Source: Candidatus Cloacimonadota bacterium
GTDB taxonomy: Bacteria > Cloacimonadota > Cloacimonadia > Cloacimonadales > Cloacimonadaceae
DNA length: 14,182 bases
Direction of reading: 5' to 3'
Assembly (NCBI GenBank): GCA_023230795.1
Contig: JALNWR010000050.1
Location: 1-14,182 of the forward strand
Made by a program: the position numbers and the translations under genes. Positions 6,852 to 13,625 of the stretch are shown here, one piece after another. The notes under the pieces are model-generated. The model worked only from the letters and a program-made list of their open reading frames with translations. It did not search any database and was not told the origin of the DNA. Numbering within the stretch: the first letter of the stretch is position 1; each line of letters opens with the position of its first letter.

Positions 6852-9700
6852 TATTCTTGAGTTTTGGGCTCTTCTTCGTCCACTATCGGGAGCTCTTCTG
6901 GCTTTTCTTCGATCTTTACAAGAGGCTCATCTTCGGTATTTGTCAGCTCTATAGGAAGTTCTTCTTTCTTTTCTTCGATCTCGGCAGAAGCTTCTTCCAC
7001 TTTTCCTTCAGGCTCTGACTGAGGTGCTTCTATCTCAGGAGTCTCTGACTGGGGCTCTTCTTCCTTCTCTATAGGGAGTTCCTCCGGTTTTTCCTCAATC
7101 TCCACAGGAAGCGCTTCGGGCTTTTCCGCAATTTCGGTAGTGACTTCTTCTTGTTTTTCTTCAGGTTCTGGCTGAGATTCTTCGAGCTCAGGAGCTTCAG
7201 ATTGAGGCTCTTCTTGCGAGCTTTCGACGGTAGCTTCAGGAGCTTTTTCTTCTTCCTGGGGGCTTTCAACGGTAACTTCAGCAGCAGGGGCTGCTTCCAC
7301 AGTTTCCACAGCTTCGGTTACGATCTCATCGGCAGGAGATTCTGTAGCGGCCTCTGTGCTTTCAGCTTCAGCTTTCTCAGCTTCTGCTTTGGCGGCGGCT
7401 TCCTGGGCAGCTTTCTCGGCTTCAGCCTTAGCTGCTGCTTTTTCGGCCGCTTTCTTTGCTGCTGCTTCTGCTGCTTGCTTTTCTCTTTGCTGTTTTTCAG
7501 CTCTTTTCTTTTGCAATCTGGCAATCCGCTCGCGCATATACTGCTCGTGTATCGCCACATATTCTTCCTGCAATTTTGGATCGCGAGAGAAGAAGAAGGC
7601 TTTTACGGAAAGGATAAGCCTGCGGTTTTCCATATCGAGTTCTATTACTTTCAGAGGCAATTCTTCACCTGAATGGAAAGCATCTTCACTGTGCTCCAAT
7701 TTGGACATGGCCAAGTGCGAAATCGGGATAAATCCTTCTACAAAGTCATCTTTGAGAGGAACATCCACCAAAACTCCCTTGGGAATCAATTTGGAAATCT
7801 TACCGATTACTTCGGAGTTTACAGGAAGCTCTTGATTCAGAGTTTCCCAGGGATCCGGAGTAAGCTGTTTCACGCCCAAAGCGATACGGTGTGTAGCCTT
7901 ATCTATGGAGAGGATAATGGTCTCAACTTCCTGACCCTTGCGGAATACTTCACGCGGGTGATAGATGCGCTTGGTCCAGCTAATATCTGAGATATGCACC
8001 AAACCGTCGATTCCTTCTTCAATTTCCACGAAGGCGCCAAAAGTGGTAAGACTCTTGACCTTACGGTTTAGCACTGTTCCGATGGGATAGCGATCTTCTA
8101 TAGTGAGCCAGGGATTGGGATCCATCTGTTTCATACCCAGGGAGATGCGTTTGTTTTCCTTGTCAAGCTCCAGCACGATGGCATTGATGGTGTCACCTGT
8201 TTTCAGAAACTTACGAGCATCAGCTATTTTTTTGGTCCAGCTCATTTCACTGATGTGCACCAGACCTTCCACGCCGGGCTCAAGTTCCACAAAGGCTCCG
8301 AAGGACTTCACACTCACCACTTTACCAGTAATGCGGGTGCCTTCGGGATATTTGATTTCGATATTTTCCCAGGGATGGGGAACCAGCTGTTTCAGTCCCA
8401 AGGATATTTTATTGCTTTCACGATCAAAATTGATCACTTTAACTTTTACTTTGTCGCCTATGGAGAGCATTTCTGAAGGATGGTTCAGCTTTCCCCAAGA
8501 CATATCGGTGAGGTGGAGCAAGCCATCGATGCCTCCGAGATCGATAAAAGCACCGTATTGGGTGATGTTTTTCACTTCACCTTCGAGCTCTGTATCGATT
8601 TCTATCCTTTCCAGCAAGGCCTCACGTTTGATGGCAGCTTCTGCTTCCATTACAGCACGGCGGGAAACAATGATATTGTTGTGTTCTTCATCCAGATTCA
8701 AGACCTTAAATTGCATGTCTTTACCGATGAATTGATCCAGATTCGGGATGGGCTTCATGGACATCTGGCTACCGGGAAGAAAAGCTTCGATGCCATATAC
8801 TTCCACGATCATGCCACCTTTGACTCTGCGGCGGATTACACCGGGTAATACGCTGCCATCTTCGAAGGCTTTTTTGATGCGTTCAATGTTATCATGATAA
8901 TCGGCTTTCTTCTTGGAAAGCTGCAGGCGACCATCACCACTTTCTATTTTATTTATAAAGACTCTGATGATGCTGTTCTTTTCAGGAGGACCGCTGTAAG
9001 CAAATTCAGATATCTGAATCACGCCTTCGCTTTTGAACCCAATATCCACGCGGACTTCTTTGTCTGAAATATCCACGATGGTGCCTTCGATGATCTCTCC
9101 CACTTTGAAGTTTGAGAAAGATTCTTCATACATATTGAGCATGTGTTTATGCTCCAGCTCTTCAGGACTAAGCTCGATTTGAGGCTTTTCAGGAGCAATT
9201 TCAGCTTGAGGTTCTTCAGGACTAAGCTCAGCTTGAGGTTCTTCAGGACTAAGCTCAGCTTGAGGTTCTTCAGGACTAAGCTCAGCTTGAGGTTCTTCTG
9301 CTGCTGGCAATTCTTCTGCTGATTTCTCAGCTTTGTCTTCTGCTTCTACTGCTTCTGTTTTTAGTTCCGGCTCTTCAGCCTGAACTTCTTCTGCTTCGGC
9401 TTTGGGCTCTTCTTGAGCTTCTACGGCGGGTTTTTCCACTTCCATTTCTGTTAGTTCCGAGCTTTGATCTTCAGGCCCAGCTTCAGTCAGAGATTCTTCT
9501 TGAGGTTTTTCTGTTTCTTCCTGAATCTCTGTTACAGATTCTTCAGGTTTTTCTTCCATTTCAATTTCGGATGATTGTTCTTCCAATTTCGGCTCTTCTT
9601 TCTTTTCGAGCACTGTTTCTACTTCCGTTGATTGCGACGCTGTATCGACTTCTTCGATTTTATTCTCAGAATCGATTGGGTTTTGATCATGATTTAACAT
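6851..9700 (-). CDS. rpsA: 30S ribosomal protein S1, enlarged with acidic N- and C-terminal tails
   Basis: This is a 949-residue protein, far longer than the roughly 550 of E. coli S1. Six S1 (OB-fold) domains lie at about 198-263, 283-349, 369-437, 454-524, 538-611 and 627-700. Domains 3-5 carry the classic pattern of GxFGAF/QYGAF followed by GL(V/L)H(I/L) and SW. S1 binds mRNA and brings it to the 30S subunit. The first ~183 residues are low complexity, rich in Glu, Pro and Ala, with a nine-residue repeat EEPQAELSP at about 135-165. The last ~230 residues begin with a Lys/Ala/Glu helix (about 712-780, likely coiled coil) and end in a Glu/Pro-rich tail with recurring EEKPEELPI. The ATG is preceded by a full AGGAGG lying inside ispH, whose end it overlaps by seven bases. 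Confidence 0.95.
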   Translation of the reverse strand: MLNHDQNPIDSENKIEEVDTASQSTEVETVLEKKEEPKLEEQSSEIEMEEKPEESVTEIQEETEKPQEESLTEAGPEDQSSELTEMEVEKPAVEAQEEPKAEAEEVQAEEPELKTEAVEAEDKAEKSAEELPAAEEPQAELSPEEPQAELSPEEPQAELSPEEPQAEIAPEKPQIELSPEELEHKHMLNMYEESFSNFKVGEIIEGTIVDISDKEVRVDIGFKSEGVIQISEFAYSGPPEKNSIIRVFINKIESGDGRLQLSKKKADYHDNIERIKKAFEDGSVLPGVIRRRVKGGMIVEVYGIEAFLPGSQMSMKPIPNLDQFIGKDMQFKVLNLDEEHNNIIVSRRAVMEAEAAIKREALLERIEIDTELEGEVKNITQYGAFIDLGGIDGLLHLTDMSWGKLNHPSEMLSIGDKVKVKVINFDRESNKISLGLKQLVPHPWENIEIKYPEGTRITGKVVSVKSFGAFVELEPGVEGLVHISEMSWTKKIADARKFLKTGDTINAIVLELDKENKRISLGMKQMDPNPWLTIEDRYPIGTVLNRKVKSLTTFGAFVEIEEGIDGLVHISDISWTKRIYHPREVFRKGQEVETIILSIDKATHRIALGVKQLTPDPWETLNQELPVNSEVIGKISKLIPKGVLVDVPLKDDFVEGFIPISHLAMSKLEHSEDAFHSGEELPLKVIELDMENRRLILSVKAFFFSRDPKLQEEYVAIHEQYMRERIARLQKKRAEKQQREKQAAEAAAKKAAEKAAAKAEAEKAAQEAAAKAEAEKAEAESTEAATESPADEIVTEAVETVEAAPAAEVTVESPQEEEKAPEATVESSQEEPQSEAPELEESQPEPEEKQEEVTTEIAEKPEALPVEIEEKPEELPIEKEEEPQSETPEIEAPQSEPEGKVEEASAEIEEKKEELPIELTNTEDEPLVKIEEKPEELPIVDEEEPKTQE
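9208..9288 (-). repeat. 27-bp tandem repeat in the S1 N-terminal tail
   Basis: Three identical 27-base units lie head to tail at 9208-9234, 9235-9261 and 9262-9288, each starting GAGGTTCTTCAGGACT on the plus strand. Diverged units flank them, at 9181-9207 and in a partial copy from 9289. The period is a multiple of three, so the reading frame survives and each unit adds nine residues (EEPQAELSP). The perfect copies imply recent expansion. Confidence 0.9.
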
Positions 9701-10581
9701 GATTCCTCCTTAAACAAGGGGATATTATGAACGCTCGTTGCCAAGCCCTCTTCCCCATTTATTTTTAATATTTTATTATATACTTTCAAAATCCTGTCTT
9801 CGGGTGTGCTGGCTCCAGCTGAAAGGCCTATGCGCTCTTTGCCGAGCAACGAGTCTGCGGTCAATTCTTCCTCAGTCTCAATATGCAGGGTAGTACAGTA
9901 TTGGCTGCAAAGGCTGGCCAGCATTTTGGTATTTGAGCTCTTGCGTCCTCCGATTACGATCATAAGATCGCTATCTTTGGCCAAAGCTGCGCTGGCATTT
10001 TGTCTCTGAGTGGTAGCCAGACATATACTGTTATACACTTTTAGTTCCAAAACCTGAGTTAAAATATCACAAGCCAATTTTTTGAGATTTTCTATCTTCT
10101 GGGTAGTCTGTGAGATCAGGCATATTCTTTTACCCTTGATCCCAGAGGGTACTTCACCAGGAGCGATGATCCTGGTATGATGATTTCCATAACTCATCAT
10201 GCCTATCACTTCCGGATGCTTGGCATCTCCCAGAATTAAAACTTCATAGCCATCCTGTATCGCAATTTGGATCAGTTCATGAGTACGACTCACATAAGGG
10301 CAAGTGGCATCAATAATGATGTTGCCATTAGCCTGCAAAATCTGTAAATCCTGAAACGTAATCCCGTGAGAGCGTATTATCACTACACTATCGTATATAT
10401 CCTGGGCTTCTTTTGCCACCTTGATGCCCTGCTCTTCCAATTCTTTGACAAATTGAGGATTGTGGATCAACTCTCCGATGCTATAAATTACATCCCTGCC
10501 CTTCGAGGCGTCCAGAGCCATCTGAATAGCCCTACGTACTCCAAAGCAAAAACCTGAGGAAGCTGCCAAACGCAAGATCAT
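9694..10581 (-). CDS. ispH: 4-hydroxy-3-methylbut-2-enyl diphosphate reductase
   Basis: This 295-residue enzyme performs the last step of the MEP isoprenoid pathway, reducing HMBPP to IPP and DMAPP with an iron-sulfur cluster. All three cluster cysteines are visible: C12 in GFCFGVRRA, C94 in DATCPYV and C187 in NSICLATTQRQ. Substrate-binding residues are also present: IHNP at 40-43, RSHG at 70-73, HPEV at 122-125 with the proton-relay Glu124, TTQ at 159-161, GGRKSSNT at 211-218 and SAGASTPE at 254-261. The length is typical, with a normal C-terminus. It overlaps cmk upstream by four bases (ATGA) and rpsA downstream by seven. The cmk-ispH-rpsA order is known from several phyla, sometimes with ispH and rpsA fused. 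Here they remain separate genes. Confidence 0.97.
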   Translation of the reverse strand: MILRLAASSGFCFGVRRAIQMALDASKGRDVIYSIGELIHNPQFVKELEEQGIKVAKEAQDIYDSVVIIRSHGITFQDLQILQANGNIIIDATCPYVSRTHELIQIAIQDGYEVLILGDAKHPEVIGMMSYGNHHTRIIAPGEVPSGIKGKRICLISQTTQKIENLKKLACDILTQVLELKVYNSICLATTQRQNASAALAKDSDLMIVIGGRKSSNTKMLASLCSQYCTTLHIETEEELTADSLLGKERIGLSAGASTPEDRILKVYNKILKINGEEGLATSVHNIPLFKEESC

Positions 10582-11255
10582 AAGCCGGCCATCCTCTTCT
10601 GATAATACTGATAAAGCTTTGCTACCTGCCCTTCGATGCTCAGCTGGCCGGTATCTATTTCAATGGCGTCGCGGGCCGGGATCAGCGGAGCCAAAGCTCT
10701 GGATGAATCTGCCAGGTCCCGCTCTTTTAGCTCGCTTAATACTTCTTCGAAAATCGGATTCAAGCCTTTGTCCTGAAGCTCCAAAAAGCGTCTTTGAGCT
10801 CTGATCTGCACAGGGGCTACCAAGAAAATCTTGAGCTCGGCCTCTGGGAAAACCACAGTTCCGATATCTCTGCCATCCAAAATCACACCACCCGCTTTGC
10901 CCATCTCACGCTGCAATTCCACCATTTTGGTACGAACTACGGCTTTAGCTGATATGGCTGAAGCCAAAAGGGAAATTTCCGGTTCACGGATAGCCAGGGA
11001 TACATCCTCGGAATCAAGTAAAGTGATATTACCAAGCTCTGAGTATTGGATTTTGATCTGGATGCTATCCATCAGTCCCTTCAGAGCTTCACTATCATCA
11101 ATATCGATATTTTGACGCTTTGCTGCAAGGGCACAAGCTCGATACATCGCACCTGTATCCAGATACAAATATCTTAGCTTACGCGCCAAAAGTTTGGCGG
11201 TCGTGCTCTTTCCAGAAGCTGCCGGGCCATCGATAGCGATGATAATTCTTTTCAT
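10578..11255 (-). CDS. cmk: Cytidylate kinase
   Basis: This 225-residue kinase phosphorylates CMP and dCMP to the diphosphates with ATP. Visible features are the P-loop GPAASGKST at 10-18, LDTGAMYRA at 32-40, an IREPEIS at 89-95 (usually IRTPEVS), LDGRDIGTVVFPEAELKIFL at 126-145 and a lid-region ERDLADSSRALAPL at 178-191 with RDAIEIDT following. Length and order are typical of the family. It is the first gene of the minus-strand operon cmk-ispH-rpsA-PAP2-lemA. The leader between 11256 and 11340 must hold the promoter, but I see no convincing hexamer pair. A GGAG lies about 13 bases before the ATG, which is farther than usual. Confidence 0.96.
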   Translation of the reverse strand: MKRIIIAIDGPAASGKSTTAKLLARKLRYLYLDTGAMYRACALAAKRQNIDIDDSEALKGLMDSIQIKIQYSELGNITLLDSEDVSLAIREPEISLLASAISAKAVVRTKMVELQREMGKAGGVILDGRDIGTVVFPEAELKIFLVAPVQIRAQRRFLELQDKGLNPIFEEVLSELKERDLADSSRALAPLIPARDAIEIDTGQLSIEGQVAKLYQYYQKRMAGL

Positions 11256-11548
11256 ATTCTATAATTAACTCCAGAATACACCATTTTCAAAACATGTTTA
11301 GCAGTCAATACTTATTTCGTAAAACTTGGGATATATCTAAATCAGATCATATCCGGAGAAAAAGTATTTGTGAAATTGACTCAGGTTTGAGCAAACACAT
11401 AATGCCCTGAAGACCTGCTCGCAGGGATTTAAGACTTCGCAAAATAGTAGTCATAGTGAAGAAAAACCTGACTGATAGAAAAGAAATGAAAATAATGGCG
11501 CAATAATTGCGTATTTGATGATTACGAATTCTTGATGTGAGGAATAAG
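11256..11548. promoter_or_regulatory. Divergent intergenic region cmk / lipoprotein, with candidate promoter and palindrome
   Basis: This stretch of about 290 bases has no credible gene. On the plus strand TTGACT at 11376-11381 is followed after 16 bases by CATAAT at 11398-11403, a fair promoter for the lipoprotein about 145 bases downstream. A perfect palindrome CGCAATAATTGCG lies at 11499-11511, between this candidate promoter and the gene, and could be an operator. CCTGCTCGCAGG near 11414-11425 is a short weak hairpin. Nothing resembling a known riboswitch was seen. Confidence 0.4.
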
Positions 11549-12361
11549 ATGAGATCTATCATACTATTGCTTTGTTTAGTATCCTTGGGTGCTTGTGCCT
11601 TTGTGGATAACAGCCATCCCAGAAATGCCATGCCATTGGAAGCTGGAGAATATCGCACCATCTATGGACTGGCATCTTCAAACAACATATATCACATGGG
11701 CAGATATGAGCCCGATTCCTTGAACGCGGAGTTACAAAACAGGCCTATAGTCGAATATGCAACTCAGACCCCCATAATTCAGGACTTAGGCTTGGGTAAT
11801 GGTTTTGCCATCGGCTTTCAGGGCGGAGCATTCTTTGGTCCGGGTTTCAAGGGAAGAGGTTATGAACAATTGTATTCGGATATGACCATGAACTTTTATG
11901 CGAAAGTGAATCTTCAGAAATCAATTGAGCTGGGCTCAGACACCTATATTGCCGTGTTTCCAGCAGTCGGGATCGGTAGAGGCATTGAAGCCCTGGCGCA
12001 ATCGCATAGAATTCGTTACAAACGCATATCGGTAGAGCTGCCTGTAACCATTAGTAAGTTTGTCCCTCTCTCTACTAAAACCGATCTCATCTTCAGCTTG
12101 AGTGCCCGCTCCGCCAGGGATTGGCTAATGAGCGATATCAACGGACCAGGACCAGGTGCCTGGAGCTACACAGCCTATCTGGATCAGCCCCAGAACGAAT
12201 TTAAGCGCCATGCCGCGATGGCACATATTGATTTTTTCTTCTCAAAGCGTTGGAATATCGCTGTGCAAGCCGGGGCCGAGTATAGCACCGGAGATTCGGG
12301 AACCAAATGGAGCCCGATATTCTACCTGGGACTGGGGCCCAAAACCATTCGTAAGTTCTGA
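11549..12361 (+). CDS. Putative lipoprotein with beta-rich C-terminal part, function unknown
   Basis: This is a 270-residue protein from the ATG at 11549. A GAGGA at 11539-11543 stands five bases before it, so the in-frame GTG at 11537 is unlikely. The N-terminus is a short lipoprotein signal (SIILLLCLVS) ending in LGAC with Cys16, and the +2 residue is Ala, so outer-membrane sorting is expected. The rest shows glycine- and aromatic-rich alternating strands (GFAIGFQGGAFFG, YIAVFPAVGIG, WNIAVQAGAEYS, FYLGLGP) and ends in phenylalanine. It looks like an outer-membrane beta-barrel, though acylated barrels are uncommon, or a beta-rich surface lipoprotein. I recognise no family. After its TGA stop the same frame stays open for another 64 codons, as noted in the findings. 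Confidence 0.75.
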   Translation: MRSIILLLCLVSLGACAFVDNSHPRNAMPLEAGEYRTIYGLASSNNIYHMGRYEPDSLNAELQNRPIVEYATQTPIIQDLGLGNGFAIGFQGGAFFGPGFKGRGYEQLYSDMTMNFYAKVNLQKSIELGSDTYIAVFPAVGIGRGIEALAQSHRIRYKRISVELPVTISKFVPLSTKTDLIFSLSARSARDWLMSDINGPGPGAWSYTAYLDQPQNEFKRHAAMAHIDFFFSKRWNIAVQAGAEYSTGDSGTKWSPIFYLGLGPKTIRKF

Positions 12362-12595
12362 ATTGCCAGCCTGGCAGACCAATTTTACCGCTTATCGGCA
12401 GAGAAATCATTTTGGGCAAACAAAAAACATGATGCCAAGATGAGGGCAGCAGATGACTTACCAATCCGCATGTCCCTTGGCAAAATCAGCGATACCCGCG
12501 GCTCCAACATCTTGGTAAAACCGGAAGAAATGAACTGCAATTCAAAGCAAACATAGCGAATTATATAGACAAATGCTTATTCACGAAAAAAAGAG
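12362..12595. other. Non-coding stretch after the lipoprotein
   Basis: No gene with a ribosome site was found here. TGCCAG-C-CTGGCA at 12364-12376 is a short palindrome directly after the stop codon and could act as a weak terminator. CCAAGATG at 12435-12442 and CATCTTGG at 12508-12515 are complementary, as are TTACCAA at 12458-12464 and TTGGTAA at 12512-12518, so some RNA folding is possible. The plus frame continuing from the lipoprotein stays open until a TAG at 12554. Confidence 0.4.
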
Positions 12596-12623
12596 TTGAC
12601 AGAAAAGCGGGCTCAATTATAGT
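12596..12623 (+). promoter_or_regulatory. Strong sigma-70-type promoter of the DUF5320-like pair
   Basis: A consensus -35 TTGACA at 12596-12601, a 16-base spacer and TATAGT at 12618-12623 form the best promoter in the window. The transcript would start near 12630, giving a leader of about 165 bases before the first small gene. The leader contains short hairpins, for example TGAGC at 12643-12647 with GCTCA at 12666-12670, and a GATGATCATC palindrome at 12722-12731. Confidence 0.7.
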
Positions 12624-12636
12624 GAACATATGTTCA
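12623..12636. promoter_or_regulatory. 14-bp perfect palindrome over the start site, probable operator
   Basis: TGAACATATGTTCA is a perfect palindrome that starts on the last base of the -10 and covers the expected start of transcription. This is an ideal place for a repressor. The TGAACA/TGTTCA half-sites resemble those of ArsR/SmtB-type metal sensors, from general knowledge. No such regulator is in the window, so the binder is unknown. Confidence 0.55.
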
Positions 12637-12796
12637 TAAGAATGAGCCTGCGTGACAGGTGATATGCTCAGACTTAAACAGCATAAAACTAACATAGAGT
12701 GAAGATAAATATCTACGATCCGATGATCATCTGTTTCTGAGAAGCAAGCAAGATCGCAGATCAAGATATGATCCAACAAGATTAAAGGAGGTAAAT

Positions 12797-13003
12797 ATGC
12801 CTGGTTTTGATGGAACAGGACCTTTTGGTGATGGACGTCCCGGAAGAGGGAGGGGAAATTGCCGATTCTCCCGCAGATCAATGAATCTGGATAGGGGAGT
12901 AAATACTATAGACAACCGTGGTTATGCCAATAGTGGAATCAGACTATTGACTGACTCTATCAGAAGATTAATAAACAACAAAAATACAAACAAAAGGAGG
13001 TAG
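12797..13003 (+). CDS. Small DUF5320-like protein, short paralogue
   Basis: This 68-residue protein begins MPGFDGTGPFGDGRPGRGRG and has a cysteine at 22. The N-terminus matches the MP-x-x-DGTGP...GRG...C signature of small proteins annotated as DUF5320, which has no established function. After about residue 25 it lacks the family's usual coiled coil and instead has a basic tail with a possible short helix (SGIRLLTDSIRRLINN) ending in KNTNKRR. A strong AAAGGAGG at 12784-12791 precedes the ATG. Its last codons and stop (AAAAGGAGGTAG) are at the same time the ribosome site of the next gene, only two bases separating stop and start. The first 18 residues are identical to those of the following gene, with mostly synonymous base changes, so it is a tandem duplicate. 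Confidence 0.8.
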   Translation: MPGFDGTGPFGDGRPGRGRGNCRFSRRSMNLDRGVNTIDNRGYANSGIRLLTDSIRRLINNKNTNKRR

Positions 13004-13005
13004 AA

Positions 13006-13308
13006 ATGCCTGGTTTTGATGGAACAGGACCCTTTGGCGATGGACGCCCGGGAAGAGGCCTCGGCCCCTGTGGAAGATTCGATACTCCAGTAAGACGCGG
13101 ATTTGGCCGCGGACGTGGACGTGGACGTGGATTTGGTGGCGGTTACGGCTATCGCAATCGTGGACACAATTACGATGCGCCCGTAGATTATGACTATCGT
13201 GAACCCGTGTACGCTTACAGCAAAGAAGACATGATCGCTCAAAAAGATGAGCTTGAAAAGCAACTTCAGTGGTTGAACGATCAGCTTTCAAAAGACGAAA
13301 GCAAATAA
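13006..13308 (+). CDS. DUF5320-like protein with RG-rich centre and C-terminal coiled coil
   Basis: This is a 100-residue protein. Its N-terminus (MPGFDGTGPFGDGRPGRG, then a Cys at 22) is shared with the preceding gene. A central segment at about 30-55 is made of Arg-Gly and Phe/Tyr-Gly repeats (RGFGRGRGRGRGFGGGYGY), followed by a Tyr/Asp-rich linker. The C-terminus is a helix with heptad character (SKEDMIAQKDELEKQLQWL at about 72-90), as in the DUF5320 group, whose members usually end in a coiled coil. The function is unknown. Relatives are often found near NifX/NafY-like, Mrp/ParA-type or metal-regulated genes (recollection, not shown here). The gene shares a transcript with the short paralogue and is closed by two hairpin terminators. 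Confidence 0.85.
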   Translation: MPGFDGTGPFGDGRPGRGLGPCGRFDTPVRRGFGRGRGRGRGFGGGYGYRNRGHNYDAPVDYDYREPVYAYSKEDMIAQKDELEKQLQWLNDQLSKDESK

Positions 13309-13321
13309 TATAACTTAAGAA

Positions 13322-13350
13322 AAAACGGACATTCCAAGACACTCCGTTTT
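13322..13350. terminator. First hairpin after the DUF5320-like pair
   Basis: AAAACGGA at 13322-13329 pairs perfectly with TCCGTTTT at 13343-13350 around a 13-base loop. The A-run before and T-run after let it work as a terminator on either strand. It lies 13 bases after the stop codon. Confidence 0.6.
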
Positions 13351-13356
13351 CTCCAG

Positions 13357-13398
13357 AAGAAGGTGGCGATTCGTCACCTTCTTTGCTTTTTGTTGCTT
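13357..13398 (+). terminator. Strong intrinsic terminator
   Basis: A stem of about 12 pairs (13357-13368 with 13372-13383, one G-T pair) closes on a three-base ATT loop. A T-rich tail follows, with TTTG, CTTTTTG and TTGCTTTT. It is the second of two stacked terminators and insulates the small-protein operon from the next gene. Confidence 0.85.
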
Positions 13399-13607
13399 TT
13401 ATGTTGTTTTTTGATATCTTTATTTGATATCTTTATTTGGCATCTTTATTTGTGGATACCCTCACTATTGAGTTTTGCCCCTCTTTTCGGACGGTCTTTG
13501 GCCCCAGCGGTAATGTGGGAGTGTATAGTATCATCATGCTCGCCCCCACCTGGGATGGCTCTAAAGTGTATTTTTTCGTCGATATCTCTACAAATTAGGA
13601 GGATACA
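13399..13607 (+). other. Intergenic region before the beta-helix gene, with 13-bp repeats
   Basis: Three 13-base units GATATCTTTATTT lie head to tail at 13413-13425, 13426-13438 and 13439-13451, the third with two changes. No clear promoter hexamers were found, although TATAGT occurs near 13525. From 13428 to the TAG at 13596 one plus frame is open without a start site. A full AGGAGG stands at 13597-13602. Confidence 0.55.
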
Positions 13608-13625
13608 ATGAAAAATACAATATGA
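13608..13625 (+). other. Five-codon leader ORF (MKNTI) overlapping the next start
   Basis: AGGAGG at 13597-13602 sits five bases before the ATG at 13608. This frame reads only MKNTI before TGA at 13623-13625. That stop overlaps the ATG at 13622 of the long frame (ATGA). It is either a real coupling leader or the true start of the next gene broken by a one-base loss in the A5 run at 13611-13615. One more A would fuse it in frame as MKKYNMRL. Confidence 0.5.

Noticed and set aside
7151..7672. Long plus-strand open frame opposite the S1 gene, rich in Phe, Ser and Leu.
   Set aside because: It is the antisense of the Glu/Lys-rich S1 tail, so the low-complexity composition keeps it open. No ribosome site or family match, and rpsA is certain on the other strand.
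8103..8735. A 210-codon plus-strand open frame within rpsA.
   Set aside because: It lies opposite the well-conserved S1 domains and has no recognisable protein features.
9208..9288. Short direct repeats that might look like a CRISPR array.
   Set aside because: The units abut with no spacers, keep the reading frame and lie inside rpsA.
11347..11661. A minus-strand open frame across the cmk/lipoprotein gap.
   Set aside because: It runs into the lipoprotein signal-peptide region in antisense and shows no ribosome site or family pattern.
12922..13342. Minus-strand open frames opposite the DUF5320-like genes.
   Set aside because: Ser/Thr/His-rich antisense of the RG repeats. The plus strand has strong ribosome sites and a duplicated start.
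13363..13611. An 82-codon plus-strand frame with a hydrophobic start.
   Set aside because: It begins inside the terminator stem, uses a GTG with no ribosome site, and its leucines come from the T-rich terminator tail.
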